Below are positions 9,696-20,808 of a stretch of 64,000 nucleotides of DNA, in pieces. The stretch is from Nitrosospira sp. NpAV. Its GTDB lineage: Bacteria; Pseudomonadota; Gammaproteobacteria; Burkholderiales; Nitrosomonadaceae. A model generated the notes under the pieces. That model saw nothing but the letters and a program-made list of their open reading frames with translations, made no database searches and was not told where the DNA came from. Location: positions 35,447 through 99,446 of the forward strand of contig NZ_JXQM01000017.1 in assembly GCF_000832065.1 (NCBI RefSeq), given 5' to 3'. The translations under genes were made by a program, and so were the position numbers. Within the stretch, counting starts at the first letter, position 1. Every line of letters begins with the position of its first letter.

Positions 9696-10196
9696 TTATT
9701 CTTGTACCACTCTCTGTTCCGTGCAAGCAGCCAGCAACTCGCCGACTGCCCCATGTCCCGGAACACGGCAATCCGGTGCAATTTCCAGAAGCGGCTGCAA
9801 TACGAATACACGCTGGTGCATACGGGGATGAGGCAGGATCAGATCGCCTTCGTCGCATTGCAGATCACCATACATCAGTATATCCAGGTCGAGCGTTCGC
9901 GGAGCGTTGGGATATTCGCGCACGCGTCCATGGGAATGCTCGATCTCAAGCAGTGCTTTGAGCAGGGCGCGTGGAGCGAGGGTGGTTTCAATTTGCGCCA
10001 CCGCATTGATGAAATCAGGCTGGTCAAGCCACCCCACCGGCGCGGTTCGATAAAATGCGGAGTGTTTCAGCAAGCGGCAGGCGGGAAGTTTCGTCAGCTC
10101 ATTAAGGGCCTGACGTACATGGGACGCCGGATCATCCAGATTACTGCCCAGTGCAATAAAAGCCTGTTGGACAGGCTGCGGTACAGAAGATGACAT
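9696..10196 (-). CDS. folK: 2-amino-4-hydroxy-6-hydroxymethyldihydropteridine pyrophosphokinase
   Basis: FolK transfers pyrophosphate from ATP to hydroxymethyl-dihydropterin, the step before dihydropteroate synthase in folate synthesis. The 166-residue protein shows IALGSNLDDP at the N-terminus, FYRTAPVGWLDQPDFINAV in the middle, the metal-binding DLDILMYGD and the HPRMHQRVFVLQPL signature. The start ATG is at 10196, adjacent to the pcnB stop (10197), so the genes are coupled. Folate products also feed PanB downstream, giving a sensible operon. Confidence 0.96.
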   Translation of the reverse strand: MSSSVPQPVQQAFIALGSNLDDPASHVRQALNELTKLPACRLLKHSAFYRTAPVGWLDQPDFINAVAQIETTLAPRALLKALLEIEHSHGRVREYPNAPRTLDLDILMYGDLQCDEGDLILPHPRMHQRVFVLQPLLEIAPDCRVPGHGAVGELLAACTEQRVVQE

Positions 10197-11597
10197 TTAT
10201 TTCACCATATCCGCGGCCTTATGGTCGCTTACGGCATCGCTGGACGCTGATTTGGAGCGGCTACGGTTTCTTCTCCGCTTTTTTTGCATCTCATCCTTGA
10301 GCAGCATGGCTTCGCGTTCACCGGAGCCGACGCGCTGAAATGCCTCCCACCATTTGCCCAGCTCCATGTCTATCTCGCCGCTTTCGCAACGGAGCAGCAT
10401 AAAATCATACGCGGCCCGGAAGCGGGGGTGTTCCAGCAAACGAAACGGCTTGCGGCCCGACCTGCCGGTAAAACGTGGCTGCATAGCCCAGATTTCCTTC
10501 ATAATGGCATCGTAACGATGCGGAATCGCGAGTTTTTTATTTTGTACCGCCAACACGTCATCCATGGCTTGATGCAGCGCGAGGATCGTTTTTTCTCCGG
10601 CGCCTTGACGGTTATTCCATACCGCGAGCACTTCATGCCATAACAGAGCCGCGAACAGGAAGCCGGGAGATACAGGTTTTTCCTGCTGCACGCGCTCATC
10701 GGTATTCTTGAGCGCAAGTGTGATGAAGCGCTCACCCAGTGGTTGCTCCAGTATCACGTCAAGCATGGGCAGCAAACCGTGGTGCAAGCCGCGTGTGCGT
10801 AAATCGATCACACAGGCCAAGGCGTGACCGGACAGCAGCAGCTTTAACATTTCGTCGAATAGCCGTGACGGCGGTACGTTCTGCAATAATGGAGCAAGGT
10901 CGCCGATAGGCGCGGCGGTGTCCGCGTCTATCTGCATATCCAGTTTAGCCGCGAGCCGGACTGCCCGCAGCATTCGGACCGGGTCCTCCCGATACCGCCG
11001 CAAGGGATCGCCAATGATACGCAAGCGCTTCGCCTTGATATCTTCATAGCCGTTCAGGTAATCCCAGATTTCTTCATGGACGGGATCAAAGAACAAGGCG
11101 TTGACAGTAAAATCGCGCCGTTTCGCGTCCTCTTCCTGGCTGCCGAATACATTGTCCCGCAAAAGGCGTCCATGTTCGTCAGCATGCACGTTGGCTGTGG
11201 CCCCATCGTTCTCGCTAGTCAGCGTATCCCCGCGGAAGGTCGAAACTTCGACTGTTTCGGCACCGCACATTACATGCACCAGGCGGAAACGACGGCCGAT
11301 AATGCGTGAGCGGCGGAAAAGGGCGCGCACTTGCTCAGGTGTGGCATTAGTAGCGATATCAAAATCTTTCGGATCCAGTCCCAGCAGCAAATCGCGAGCT
11401 GCGCCACCCACGACGAAAGCGGAGTATCCGGCTTCCTGTAAGCCTGAGGTAACTTTCAGCGCACAGGGATTGATGTGTTCGCGCGTAATGCCATGCTGCT
11501 TACGCGAGATGATGTGTACACCGGCGGGCGGGCGGGAAGCGGAAATGGAAGTAGATGGCTTGGTGCCGAAAACGCGATGGAGAAATTTACGGATCAT
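10197..11597 (-). CDS. pcnB: Poly(A) polymerase I
   Basis: PcnB adds 3' poly(A) tails that mark RNA for decay. The nucleotidyltransferase core is intact: VVGGAARDLLLG, the catalytic DFDIAT pair and the RRSRIIGRRFRLVHV segment. That last segment is characteristic of poly(A) polymerase as against tRNA CCA-adding enzyme. The RNA-binding neck follows (GDPLRRYREDPVRMLRAVRLAAKL). The C-terminus is very basic (KKRRRNRSRSKSAS), as usual for this protein and suited to RNA binding. The 466-residue length matches the family. It heads the pcnB-folK-dNK-panB-panC run. Confidence 0.95.
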   Translation of the reverse strand: MIRKFLHRVFGTKPSTSISASRPPAGVHIISRKQHGITREHINPCALKVTSGLQEAGYSAFVVGGAARDLLLGLDPKDFDIATNATPEQVRALFRRSRIIGRRFRLVHVMCGAETVEVSTFRGDTLTSENDGATANVHADEHGRLLRDNVFGSQEEDAKRRDFTVNALFFDPVHEEIWDYLNGYEDIKAKRLRIIGDPLRRYREDPVRMLRAVRLAAKLDMQIDADTAAPIGDLAPLLQNVPPSRLFDEMLKLLLSGHALACVIDLRTRGLHHGLLPMLDVILEQPLGERFITLALKNTDERVQQEKPVSPGFLFAALLWHEVLAVWNNRQGAGEKTILALHQAMDDVLAVQNKKLAIPHRYDAIMKEIWAMQPRFTGRSGRKPFRLLEHPRFRAAYDFMLLRCESGEIDMELGKWWEAFQRVGSGEREAMLLKDEMQKKRRRNRSRSKSASSDAVSDHKAADMVK

Positions 11598-11626
11598 TAC
11601 GAAATTTGAGAAGCATCAAGGACGGA

Positions 11627-12415
11627 TTATACACCCGGCATCGTTTCGGGTACGAAATGCCGCCCATGGTTCACAACGATCTCCTTAATATTGCATTGGT
11701 AAAGCGCCTCAAGATTGGACTGGTTGAGTGTCTCTTCCGTGCTTCCGCTGATAGCCTGACCATTATCAAACAACATCAAAACATGATCGCAAAAACGGCT
11801 TGCCCAGCTAATATCATGTAGCACCATCACCACCAGCGCGCTACCTTGTCTGGCCAGTGCGCTAAACAGCGTCATGGCAAGAAGCTGGTGGCGCAGATCC
11901 AGATGTTGCAGGGGTTCGTCCAGTAAATAGCATACTGGCGACTGTGTAAGCAATAAAGCGATACGCGCTCGCTGCCGCTCGCCACCGGAAAGGGTAATAA
12001 GCGGCCGATGGGCGAGGCTGGTCAATTCCATTTGCTCAATGGCTTGTAGTGCCATGTCCCGGTCAACGGCGTTCCAGCCAAACATATTTTTGACATGAGG
12101 ATAGCGCCCCAGTAATACATATTCGTATACGCTGCCCCAGAATTCGCCGGGTTCTTCCTGCAACATGACGCCAAGCTTACGCGCAAGCTGGCGCCGGGAC
12201 CAGGTTTGTGGCGGCTTCCCTGCCACCATGACGGAAGACTCGTTTCCGTTGCCGACGGGATGCAAGCCGCCTAACGCATGTATCAATGTCGTCTTACCAC
12301 AACCATTCTGGCCGAGTATGGCCCAACATTCGCCCGGTTTGACAGTCAAGCTTAAATTGCGGCACAGCTGCTTGCCGGGATATTGCAGGGTTAGATTCTG
12401 GGCTTGTAGAAACAT
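11627..12415 (-). CDS. ABC transporter ATP-binding protein of the iron-siderophore/heme/cobalamin type
   Basis: The 262-residue ATPase has Walker A (GQNGCGKTT), the signature LSGGERQRARIALL, Walker B (VCYLLDEPLQHLD) and the switch His (VLHDISWA). Sequence style places it with FecE/FepC/BtuD/HmuV-type ATPases that pair with a BtuC/FecCD permease. No permease or binding protein lies beside it: pcnB is downstream and recG upstream. It is either an orphan served by a permease elsewhere or a relic of a lost importer. The start ATG at 12415 fits the N-terminus of the family. Confidence 0.88.
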   Translation of the reverse strand: MFLQAQNLTLQYPGKQLCRNLSLTVKPGECWAILGQNGCGKTTLIHALGGLHPVGNGNESSVMVAGKPPQTWSRRQLARKLGVMLQEEPGEFWGSVYEYVLLGRYPHVKNMFGWNAVDRDMALQAIEQMELTSLAHRPLITLSGGERQRARIALLLTQSPVCYLLDEPLQHLDLRHQLLAMTLFSALARQGSALVVMVLHDISWASRFCDHVLMLFDNGQAISGSTEETLNQSNLEALYQCNIKEIVVNHGRHFVPETMPGV

Positions 12416-12485
12416 CGTTGATATCCGGCTAAATCCTCATGTCCATGTTGAGATTCGGGAACGGCTGCAAGCAAGCGATAGTCTG

Positions 12486-14588
12486 CTAGACCCGCAGGTA
12501 TTCGCTCTTCCGCCCCAGCCAGCGCTGGAGATGGCGATTCGCGGCCTCCGGGTGGTCGCGGAGCAATTCCTCGGCGGCGGTACGGGCGTTATCGAGCAGA
12601 TCCCCGTCATATTCCAGATCAGCGAAGCGCAGCATAGGTATGCCACTCTGGCGAGCACCCAGGAATTCGCCCGGACCGCGGAGCCGCAGATCCTGGCGCG
12701 CGATTTCAAAACCGTCATTATGTTCAAAGATAATTTTGAGCCGTTCCTGAGCGGCTGCGGACAGAGGTTTCTGATACAGCAATATGCATATGCTGGCTTC
12801 CGCACCCCGGCCCACACGACCTCTCAACTGATGCAATTGCGATAGCCCCATGCGTTCGGCATGCTCAATCACCATCAGCGAAGCATTGGGTACGTCTACG
12901 CCTACCTCGATCACCGTCGTTGCAACCAGCAATTGGATTTCACCTTGTTTGAATGATTCCATCACCGCCGATTTTTCCTGGGCGGAGAGCCGGCCGTGCA
13001 CCAGGCCAATTTTCAACTCCCGGAAAGTCAGGCCTAATGTTTCATAAGTTTCCAGCGCTGTTTTAAGCTGCAAGGCATCGGATTCTTCAATCAGCGGACA
13101 AACCCAGTAGGCTTGCTTTCCGGCGCGGCAGGCTTCCTGGATACGTGCGGTCACTTCATCGCGGCGGGTGTCCGCGACCAGTTTAGTCAGCACTTCGGTC
13201 CTGCCGGGCGGCAATTCAGTTATCACCGACATATCCAGATCGGCGTAATAGCTCATCGACAGCGTGCGTGGAATAGGTGTCGCGCTCATCATTAATTGAT
13301 GCGGCACGGAATCTGTTTTAGCTCCTTTCATTCTCAACGCCAGCCGCTGATGCACGCCGAAGCGATGCTGTTCGTCGATAATGGCGAGTCCGAGCCTATT
13401 GAATTCTACCTGCTCCTGGAACAATGCATGCGTACCAATGACGAGCATGGCACGGCCTTCAGCGATATCGGCGAGCGCGGCCTCCCGTTGTTTCTTTTTC
13501 TGATTGCCGGATAACCGGGCAATCGTAACTCCCAAGGGAGCAAGCAGCGGCCCCAGCCAACCTGAAAGCTTCTGATGATGTTGTTCAGCCAGGATCTCGG
13601 TTGGAGCCATCAATGCGGCCTGACAATCATTTTCAATTGCCTGCAACACAGCCAATGCGGCGACAATGGTCTTGCCGCAACCCACATCGCCCTGCAACAG
13701 CCGCTGCATTGGATAAGATGCGGCAAGATCGCGGCTGATTTCGGCAAATGCTTTTTCCTGACCGCTGGTGAGTTTGAAAGGGAGCGATTCCAGCAACGCG
13801 TTGGTCAGTTTGTTTTTGTTGAGTAGAGCAGAGGCGCTATGGCTTCTGCGCTGGCGATAATGCAGGCGCATGGATAATTGTTGGGCCAGCAGCTCATCGA
13901 ATTTTATCCGCCGCCAGGCTGGATGCGTGCGTTCCTGCAATAGGGCGGCTGATGCATCCGGTAATGGCTGATGCAAGAAAATGACGCTGTCGCTGAAATC
14001 CTGCAATCGATAGTGCCTTAAAATCGTGTCAGGCAGAGTTTCCGCGAGAGTACTTTGCCGCTTGCCGCTTGCCGCTAACCGCTGTAGCGTCCGCCGGACC
14101 AGTTTGCGTATCGTTTCCGAGGAGAGTCCTGCCGTGGCCGGGTAGACTGGCGTCAGCGCGTCGGCCAATGGCTCGCCTTCATGTACGATGCGGCATTTGG
14201 GATGAACCATTTCAGCACCGAAAAAACCCGGACGCACTTCTCCCAGCAAGCGTACCCGTGCGCCGGGGGCATATGCCTTTGCCTGGCTGCCGTAAAAATT
14301 GAGGAAGCGCATGAAAAGTATGCCGCTCCCGTCTTCCACCTGGCATACCAGTTGGCGCCTCGGGCGATACATGACTTCACTGTGGATAATGACGCCCTCA
14401 ACCTGCGCCGTCTTGTTTTCAGGCAGGTCGTTGATGGGATAAAGATGCGTTTCGTCCTCGTAGCGCAGTGGTAAATGCAGCAACAGATCGAACTCATTGG
14501 TGATGCCAAGTCTGGCGAGTTTTTCCTGTACTATCCTGCTGGTAAAACAGGCACCCGGCGTGGAGTCGACGCCGGTATTATGCTTCAC
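12486..14588 (-). CDS. recG: ATP-dependent DNA helicase RecG
   Basis: RecG regresses stalled replication forks and processes branched DNA. The 700-residue protein has the N-terminal OB-fold wedge domain (about residues 55-150). The helicase motifs follow: Walker A GDVGCGKT, motif [21 protein letters not shown] and the C-terminal QLRGRVGRG. The TRG-like segment near the end ([14 protein letters not shown]) is typical of the family. Its start overlaps the ridA stop by four bases (ATGA), so both are probably translated from one transcript. Confidence 0.97.
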   Translation of the reverse strand: MKHNTGVDSTPGACFTSRIVQEKLARLGITNEFDLLLHLPLRYEDETHLYPINDLPENKTAQVEGVIIHSEVMYRPRRQLVCQVEDGSGILFMRFLNFYGSQAKAYAPGARVRLLGEVRPGFFGAEMVHPKCRIVHEGEPLADALTPVYPATAGLSSETIRKLVRRTLQRLAASGKRQSTLAETLPDTILRHYRLQDFSDSVIFLHQPLPDASAALLQERTHPAWRRIKFDELLAQQLSMRLHYRQRRSHSASALLNKNKLTNALLESLPFKLTSGQEKAFAEISRDLAASYPMQRLLQGDVGCGKTIVAALAVLQAIENDCQAALMAPTEILAEQHHQKLSGWLGPLLAPLGVTIARLSGNQKKKQREAALADIAEGRAMLVIGTHALFQEQVEFNRLGLAIIDEQHRFGVHQRLALRMKGAKTDSVPHQLMMSATPIPRTLSMSYYADLDMSVITELPPGRTEVLTKLVADTRRDEVTARIQEACRAGKQAYWVCPLIEESDALQLKTALETYETLGLTFRELKIGLVHGRLSAQEKSAVMESFKQGEIQLLVATTVIEVGVDVPNASLMVIEHAERMGLSQLHQLRGRVGRGAEASICILLYQKPLSAAAQERLKIIFEHNDGFEIARQDLRLRGPGEFLGARQSGIPMLRFADLEYDGDLLDNARTAAEELLRDHPEAANRHLQRWLGRKSEYLRV

Positions 14589-14974
14589 TCCTGCAATACC
14601 ATTACCGCGTCCATTTCCACTAACGCCCCGCGTGGAAGCGCCGCCACGCCTATCGCCGCCCGCGCCGGATAAGGCGAAGTAAAATAGCTCGCCATGATTT
14701 CGTTCACTCTCTCAAAATTGGCAAGATCGGTCAGATAGACATTCAACTTGACAATATCACCCAGACCGCCGCCGCTCGCTGCCGCCACTGCTTTCAGGTT
14801 CAAAAAAACCTGCTGGATTTGTCCCTCGACCCCTACCACCATCTGCATGGTAAATGGATCCAGCCCGATCTGGCCGGAAAGATAGACGGTATTCCCTCCG
14901 TCGACGCGTATCGCCTGAGAATAGGTACCGATGGCCTGGGGTGCGTCGCCAGTTTGAATCGTCTTTTTTTTCAT
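14585..14974 (-). CDS. RidA/YjgF family enamine/imine deaminase
   Basis: The 129-residue protein belongs to the RidA family, which hydrolyses reactive 2-aminoacrylate and other enamines made by PLP enzymes. Visible landmarks are [20 protein letters not shown], the catalytic Arg in the stretch [14 protein letters not shown], and [10 protein letters not shown] set the start at 14974 because AAAGGAGATCAA directly precedes it; the longer frame back to 15088 has no family similarity. It overlaps recG by four bases. Confidence 0.93.
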   Translation of the reverse strand: MKKKTIQTGDAPQAIGTYSQAIRVDGGNTVYLSGQIGLDPFTMQMVVGVEGQIQQVFLNLKAVAAASGGGLGDIVKLNVYLTDLANFERVNEIMASYFTSPYPARAAIGVAALPRGALVEMDAVMVLQE

Positions 14975-16532
<1,558 letters not shown>

Positions 16533-16623
16533 GGTATGGTAGGCTTTGCCTTTTCCCATGCTGGCGGGATACAGAATTCCAGGGATCAGGTGAGGAAAGG
16601 GTCATGCGTTTAGCCGCTCTGTT

Positions 16624-17532
16624 TCAGGGAATTGTCATGGCGAGGCGAAATCCCAGGTAGCGCATGCGCTTCGTTGTATCAAACCAGTTGCGCGTCGTGG
16701 CGCGCATATCCTGCGGTCTGTGATTCCATGAGCCACCATAAAACAGGCGTTTTGCGCAATTGCCCTGCCAGCAGGTGCCGGTCCATTGCCATACATTTCC
16801 CATCATATCGTATAGGCCGAAAGCATTTGGCTTGAAGCTGCCCACCGGTGCGGTCCTTCGGTTGTCCCACTCGCTTCCGCAGCCATCGCAATTCGCATGA
16901 TTACGGCCGACATCATCCCCCCAGTAATATTCCGTAGTGGTACCGGCGCGCGCGGCAATTTCCCACTCCTCCGCGCTCGGCAGGCGGTAGGCTTTGCCGG
17001 ATTTGTCCGACAGCCATTGAATATAGGTTTGCGCGTCGTTCCAGCTTACGTTGATCACCGGCCTTTTGCCGCGTCCCCAGCCGTTATCCGGGGGCTGGTA
17101 TCCACCACAGCCACCGTCCGCCACGCAGGCATCCCATTCATCAAAAGTTACAGTGAACTTGCCGATGGCAAATTTATACCCTGGAATGGATATGAGTTCG
17201 GGGCAATCAGTACACGCGTTATTCCCTTCACCTTGTTTTTTGCCTCCATGCCGCTTGATTCCCTCATCAACTTGGGCCACCCGCTGGGCTTCGATCCTTT
17301 GGAAAAGGATATCGCTTTTTTCGAGTTCTTCCTCAACTAACGCCCCATTACTTGCGTTGCTTCTCTCGGACGCCTTCTTTGTTATCTGGGCTGGTATTTC
17401 CGCATTCAAGACATTGGCATCGTGTTCGCCGGCTAGCGCGGAGGCGGCCGAACGGGCTTCTGCCGATGCTGTAAAGATTAAAATGAGCAGATAGGTATAA
17501 CAAACCGATTTCATGAATGCCATTCTAAACAA
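16624..17532 (-). CDS. Secreted SUMF1/formylglycine-enzyme-fold protein
   Basis: The 302-residue protein begins with a signal peptide (MKSVCYTYLLILIFTASAEA after a short leader) and a charged helical region to about residue 95. A full FGE-sulfatase (SUMF1-like) domain follows: GYKFAIGKFTVTFDEWDAC, NVSWNDAQTYIQWLS, YRLPSAEEWEIAARAG, GLYDMMGNVWQW, FYGGSWNHRP and LGFRLAM. The two active-site cysteines of true formylglycine-generating enzymes are not at the usual C-terminal place (NWFDTTKRMRYLGFRL). It is therefore more likely a non-FGE member, for example a binding or regulatory protein. Extra Cys pairs in the middle suggest disulfides. No sulfatase is nearby. Confidence 0.85.
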   Translation of the reverse strand: MFRMAFMKSVCYTYLLILIFTASAEARSAASALAGEHDANVLNAEIPAQITKKASERSNASNGALVEEELEKSDILFQRIEAQRVAQVDEGIKRHGGKKQGEGNNACTDCPELISIPGYKFAIGKFTVTFDEWDACVADGGCGGYQPPDNGWGRGKRPVINVSWNDAQTYIQWLSDKSGKAYRLPSAEEWEIAARAGTTTEYYWGDDVGRNHANCDGCGSEWDNRRTAPVGSFKPNAFGLYDMMGNVWQWTGTCWQGNCAKRLFYGGSWNHRPQDMRATTRNWFDTTKRMRYLGFRLAMTIP

Positions 17533-17717
17533 TAAAGTTGGGAGTTTCAGTGCGTTTACGTATATAAGCCCACCAGGGAGCGCAGCGGGTGCCTACATGG
17601 TAGCCGATGCTAACCGCGTATGGCGAGAAATTGCTGCCTTGGGCGCGGGCAGTTTGGGCGATTCAGCCTGGCCTGGCGGTGAACCTATCACCGGCTCAGG
17701 CTTATTATCGGTACGAC

Positions 17718-18209
17718 TTATTTAGTCTTGACCCGCAACACCATTTTATCATTCGACTGAAGCACATCCACCCTGCGCAGGAAGTTTTGTCCAAGCAGTG
17801 CTATATTACCCTGGATGCCGATACCTACGCTGAGACCTTCCACTACGATGCCTCCCGCTTCAATCGTTTGCCCGGCGACTATTTCCCCCATGACCGTACC
17901 ATTCGGCGTCGAGAAGTTTGCGGGGATACCGCCAGCCAGGCCGGAGCGCAGTGCAATGTCGCGATTGATTGAAACCATGCTGGCGCCTGTATCCACCATA
18001 AAGTTGACTGCATGGCCATTGATCGCACCCCGCACATAGTAGTGTCCATCCCGCGATCTCGGGATTACCACTTCTCCGGCAGCAAGCTCTGGACTCGCTA
18101 CCGCGATCGTGGGCTGCTGGCGCGCATCAAAATAAAGATAAACCGCGATGGAGATCGCCATCCAGATCGCAAGAGCAGCGATGTAGCCCGAGGGAAATCG
18201 GCTACTCAT
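17718..18209 (-). CDS. Membrane-anchored retropepsin-like aspartic protease (clan AA)
   Basis: The 163-residue protein has one N-terminal membrane helix (about residues 9-27). A single-lobe aspartic protease domain follows, with the active-site motif FMVDTGASMVSI (catalytic Asp73) and the matching LGQNFLRRVDV hydrophobic motif near the C-terminus. A single DTG per chain implies a homodimer, as in retropepsins. This matches the TIGR02281-type proteins found widely in proteobacteria, whose substrates are mostly unknown. The domain should face the periplasm. It lies 185 bases upstream of the FGE-fold gene on the same strand. Confidence 0.87.
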   Translation of the reverse strand: MSSRFPSGYIAALAIWMAISIAVYLYFDARQQPTIAVASPELAAGEVVIPRSRDGHYYVRGAINGHAVNFMVDTGASMVSINRDIALRSGLAGGIPANFSTPNGTVMGEIVAGQTIEAGGIVVEGLSVGIGIQGNIALLGQNFLRRVDVLQSNDKMVLRVKTK

Positions 18210-18631
18210 CTTCGCAGAAGGTTCTCGGCTTTAGGCAACAAAAAAAATCTTTGGATGGCGTAACAAGATTCCTGCAGCATGGATACTCTGTGAAGGTAAA
18301 AAAAATTTGAATCATTGCTACATTTCCAGGGGCATGAACGGATCAACATAGGGATTTTATGGCGCGGGAAATTCGTCTGCTATCATCCGCTGGGATCGGC
18401 GATACGTATATTGCGGAGCTGTATGTGACCGTGTTCAGTTAAGGGCTCACGATGATTTTATTATCTCTGAATTTACCAGAATTGTATTGAAAAGCCATGT
18501 CCTTCGAGAAACGCCATATAGCGATGGGGATATTTTTATTTTTTTATGTGTGGGCTACCGCACTGAGCCATTTGGCGATGGTGCGGATTATTTGAACGAC
18601 AGCAATGTTGCTGGATCAACAGGAGGCAATC
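18210..18631. other. Intergenic region with no supported gene
   Basis: Between the protease gene (leftward) and the small secreted protein (rightward). Short overlapping frames exist but none has both a ribosome site and a sensible product. No clear hairpin was found. Confidence 0.5.
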
Positions 18632-18943
18632 ATGGAATTTTATCCGGCATTAAGGGCAGCATCATTGGTACTCGCGGGCGCGCTGATTGTCAGCGTCGCC
18701 AGCGTAGGGATCCTACAGGCGAAAGAATGCGATATGCCGGACGAGATAGCCGCGGGGGATTCCGCCGCCGTAAGGGACGAATGTCCGAATAAGGGCGCGG
18801 AACAGAAAAAGCAGCCGAAAAGCACCATGAGCTCGACCGGCAGTAAGCCGGATAACTCCAGATACAGCACCGATGGTATTGAAAGGTATGACGACGACAA
18901 GGAATATACCGGTACGGGCCCCAAGCTCGAGGGCCGCTATTAG
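18632..18943 (+). CDS. Small secreted hypothetical protein
   Basis: A 103-residue protein with a strong ribosome site (AGGAGG six bases ahead of the ATG at 18632), which decides the start over an upstream ATG at 18605. Residues 1-30 form a signal peptide (ALRAASLVLAGALIVSVASV, then Gln-Ala). The mature part is hydrophilic, with Lys/Ser-rich and Asp/Tyr-rich stretches (QKKQPKST, ERYDDDKEY) and two cysteines near the N-terminus (Cys34 and Cys51 or so). It is probably disordered and periplasmic. I do not recognise a family. Confidence 0.7.
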   Translation: MEFYPALRAASLVLAGALIVSVASVGILQAKECDMPDEIAAGDSAAVRDECPNKGAEQKKQPKSTMSSTGSKPDNSRYSTDGIERYDDDKEYTGTGPKLEGRY

Positions 18944-19013
18944 CCGCCGGCGGTAAGGAGAGGCGGCGATTGGATCGATATGTGCTATCTAATTCTATAG
19001 ATCCAATAACAAA

Positions 19014-20678
19014 TCACCGGTTGATCGGTTTATACCGGATTCGCTTTGGTTTTGCGCCTTCCTCACCCAGCCGCTTGCGTTTATCGGCTTCATATTCCTG
19101 GTAATTGCCATCGAAGAACGTAACCTGCGAATTGCCTTCAAATGCGAGAATGTGGGTGGCGATGCGGTCTAGGAACCAGCGGTCATGTGAGATGACCAGC
19201 ACACATCCGGCAAATTCCTGCAAGGCATCTTCCAGCGCGCGTAGGGTTTCCACATCGAGGTCGTTGGAGGGTTCGTCCAGCAGCAGGACATTGCCCCCCG
19301 AAATAAGCATTTTTGCCAAATGCAGCCGTCCGCGCTCACCACCGGAAAGATTACCGACGATCTTTTGCTGATCCGCGCCCTTGAAGTTGAAACGGCCGAT
19401 ATAAGCGCGTGCGGGGGTTTCATATTTACCGACGGAGAGAATGTCGTGGCCGTCGGAAATAGTATCGAACACGGTTTTGCCGCTTTCCAGCGTATCGCGG
19501 GATTGATCCACATGCGATATTTTGACGGTAGTGCCGATTGCTATCTCGCCGGAATCCGGCTGCTCTTTTCCAATGATCATGCGGAACAAGGTGGATTTGC
19601 CCGCGCCATTGGGACCGATAATGCCGACGATGGCACCAGGCGGTACTTTGAAGCTTAAATTATCGATCAGCAGTCGATCGCCGTAAGCCTTGGAGACATC
19701 CTTGAATTCGATGACGTCGTTGCCCAGCCTGTCGGCAACGGGAATGAAAATTTCCTGTGTCTCATTGCGCTTCTGGTACTCCTGCGAGTTGAGTTCCTCA
19801 AAGCGGGCAATACGGGCTTTGGATTTCGCCTGCCGTCCCTTGGGGTTTTGCCGCACCCATTCCAGTTCCTTGTGGAGTGCCTTACGACGCGCCGATTCCG
19901 TCGATTCCTCCTGTTTCAGGCGGGTTTCCTTCTGTTCCAGCCAGGAACTATAGTTACCCTTCCACGGAATGCCGTGACCGCGGTCGAGCTCCAGAATCCA
20001 CTCCGCGGCGTTGTCGAGGAAGTAGCGATCATGCGTGACCGCCACTACCGTGCCGGGGAAACGGGTAAGAAATTGTTCCAGCCAGTCCACCGACTCGGCA
20101 TCCAGATGATTGGTCGGTTCATCCAGCAATAGCATGTCGGGCTTGGATAGCAGAAGTTTGCACAGGGCGACACGGCGTTTCTCGCCACCGGAAAGATTCT
20201 TGACGATGGCATCCCATTCAGGCAGACGCAGCGCATCGGCGGCGATTTCAAGCTGTTGAGCGCCATCTCCGCCGCTCGCGGCAAGGATGGCTTCCAGCCG
20301 GACCTGCTCGGAAGCCAATGCTTCAAAGTCGGCGTCCGGTTCGGCATAAGCGGCGTAGACTTCTTCCAGTTTCTGCTGTGCGCTGAATACCTCGCCCAAT
20401 CCCTCTTGTACAGCCTCGCGCACGGTCTGCTCGGGGTTGAGCTGCGGTTCCTGCGGGAGATAGCCGATTTTGAGGCTGGGCATCGCCGTCACCTCGCCTT
20501 CGATATCCTTGTCCACCCCTGCCATGATTCTCAGCACAGTGGATTTGCCGGAACCGTTCAGGCCGAGCAACCCTATCTTTGCGCCGGGAAAGAAGCTGAT
20601 CGAGATATCCTTGAGGATCGCGCGCTTGGGCGGAACGACTTTGCCCACGCGGTTCATGGTGACGACGTATTGAGCCAT
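19014..20678 (-). CDS. ettA: Energy-dependent translational throttle protein EttA (ABC-F)
   Basis: The 554-residue ABC-F protein binds the ribosomal E site and gates the first peptide-bond step according to the ATP/ADP ratio. Two complete ATPase domains are visible (Walker A GLNGSGKST and GPNGAGKST; signatures LSGGEKRRVALCKLLL and LSGGERGRLHLAKML). The family linker rich in Arg/Lys/Glu lies between them (ARRKALHKELEWVRQNPKGR). No membrane segment is present. The length and the N-terminus MAQYVVTMNRVGK are typical of EttA. It is probably a single-gene unit. Confidence 0.96.
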   Translation of the reverse strand: MAQYVVTMNRVGKVVPPKRAILKDISISFFPGAKIGLLGLNGSGKSTVLRIMAGVDKDIEGEVTAMPSLKIGYLPQEPQLNPEQTVREAVQEGLGEVFSAQQKLEEVYAAYAEPDADFEALASEQVRLEAILAASGGDGAQQLEIAADALRLPEWDAIVKNLSGGEKRRVALCKLLLSKPDMLLLDEPTNHLDAESVDWLEQFLTRFPGTVVAVTHDRYFLDNAAEWILELDRGHGIPWKGNYSSWLEQKETRLKQEESTESARRKALHKELEWVRQNPKGRQAKSKARIARFEELNSQEYQKRNETQEIFIPVADRLGNDVIEFKDVSKAYGDRLLIDNLSFKVPPGAIVGIIGPNGAGKSTLFRMIIGKEQPDSGEIAIGTTVKISHVDQSRDTLESGKTVFDTISDGHDILSVGKYETPARAYIGRFNFKGADQQKIVGNLSGGERGRLHLAKMLISGGNVLLLDEPSNDLDVETLRALEDALQEFAGCVLVISHDRWFLDRIATHILAFEGNSQVTFFDGNYQEYEADKRKRLGEEGAKPKRIRYKPINR

Positions 20679-20808
20679 AGATAGGTGTTAGCGTGAGTAT
20701 GGTTAATTACTCAAGTTTAACCTATGGAGGCACTGCGTATAAGGCCTTTGTCACCAAAATGAAAGGATTAACAGGTTTTTACGCTCCAGCTTCTTATATA
20801 CTGGCGCG

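Noticed and set aside
18487..18792. Frame overlapping the small secreted protein in another phase
   Set aside because: The frame starting at 18632 has a strong ribosome site and a signal peptide; this one has neither.
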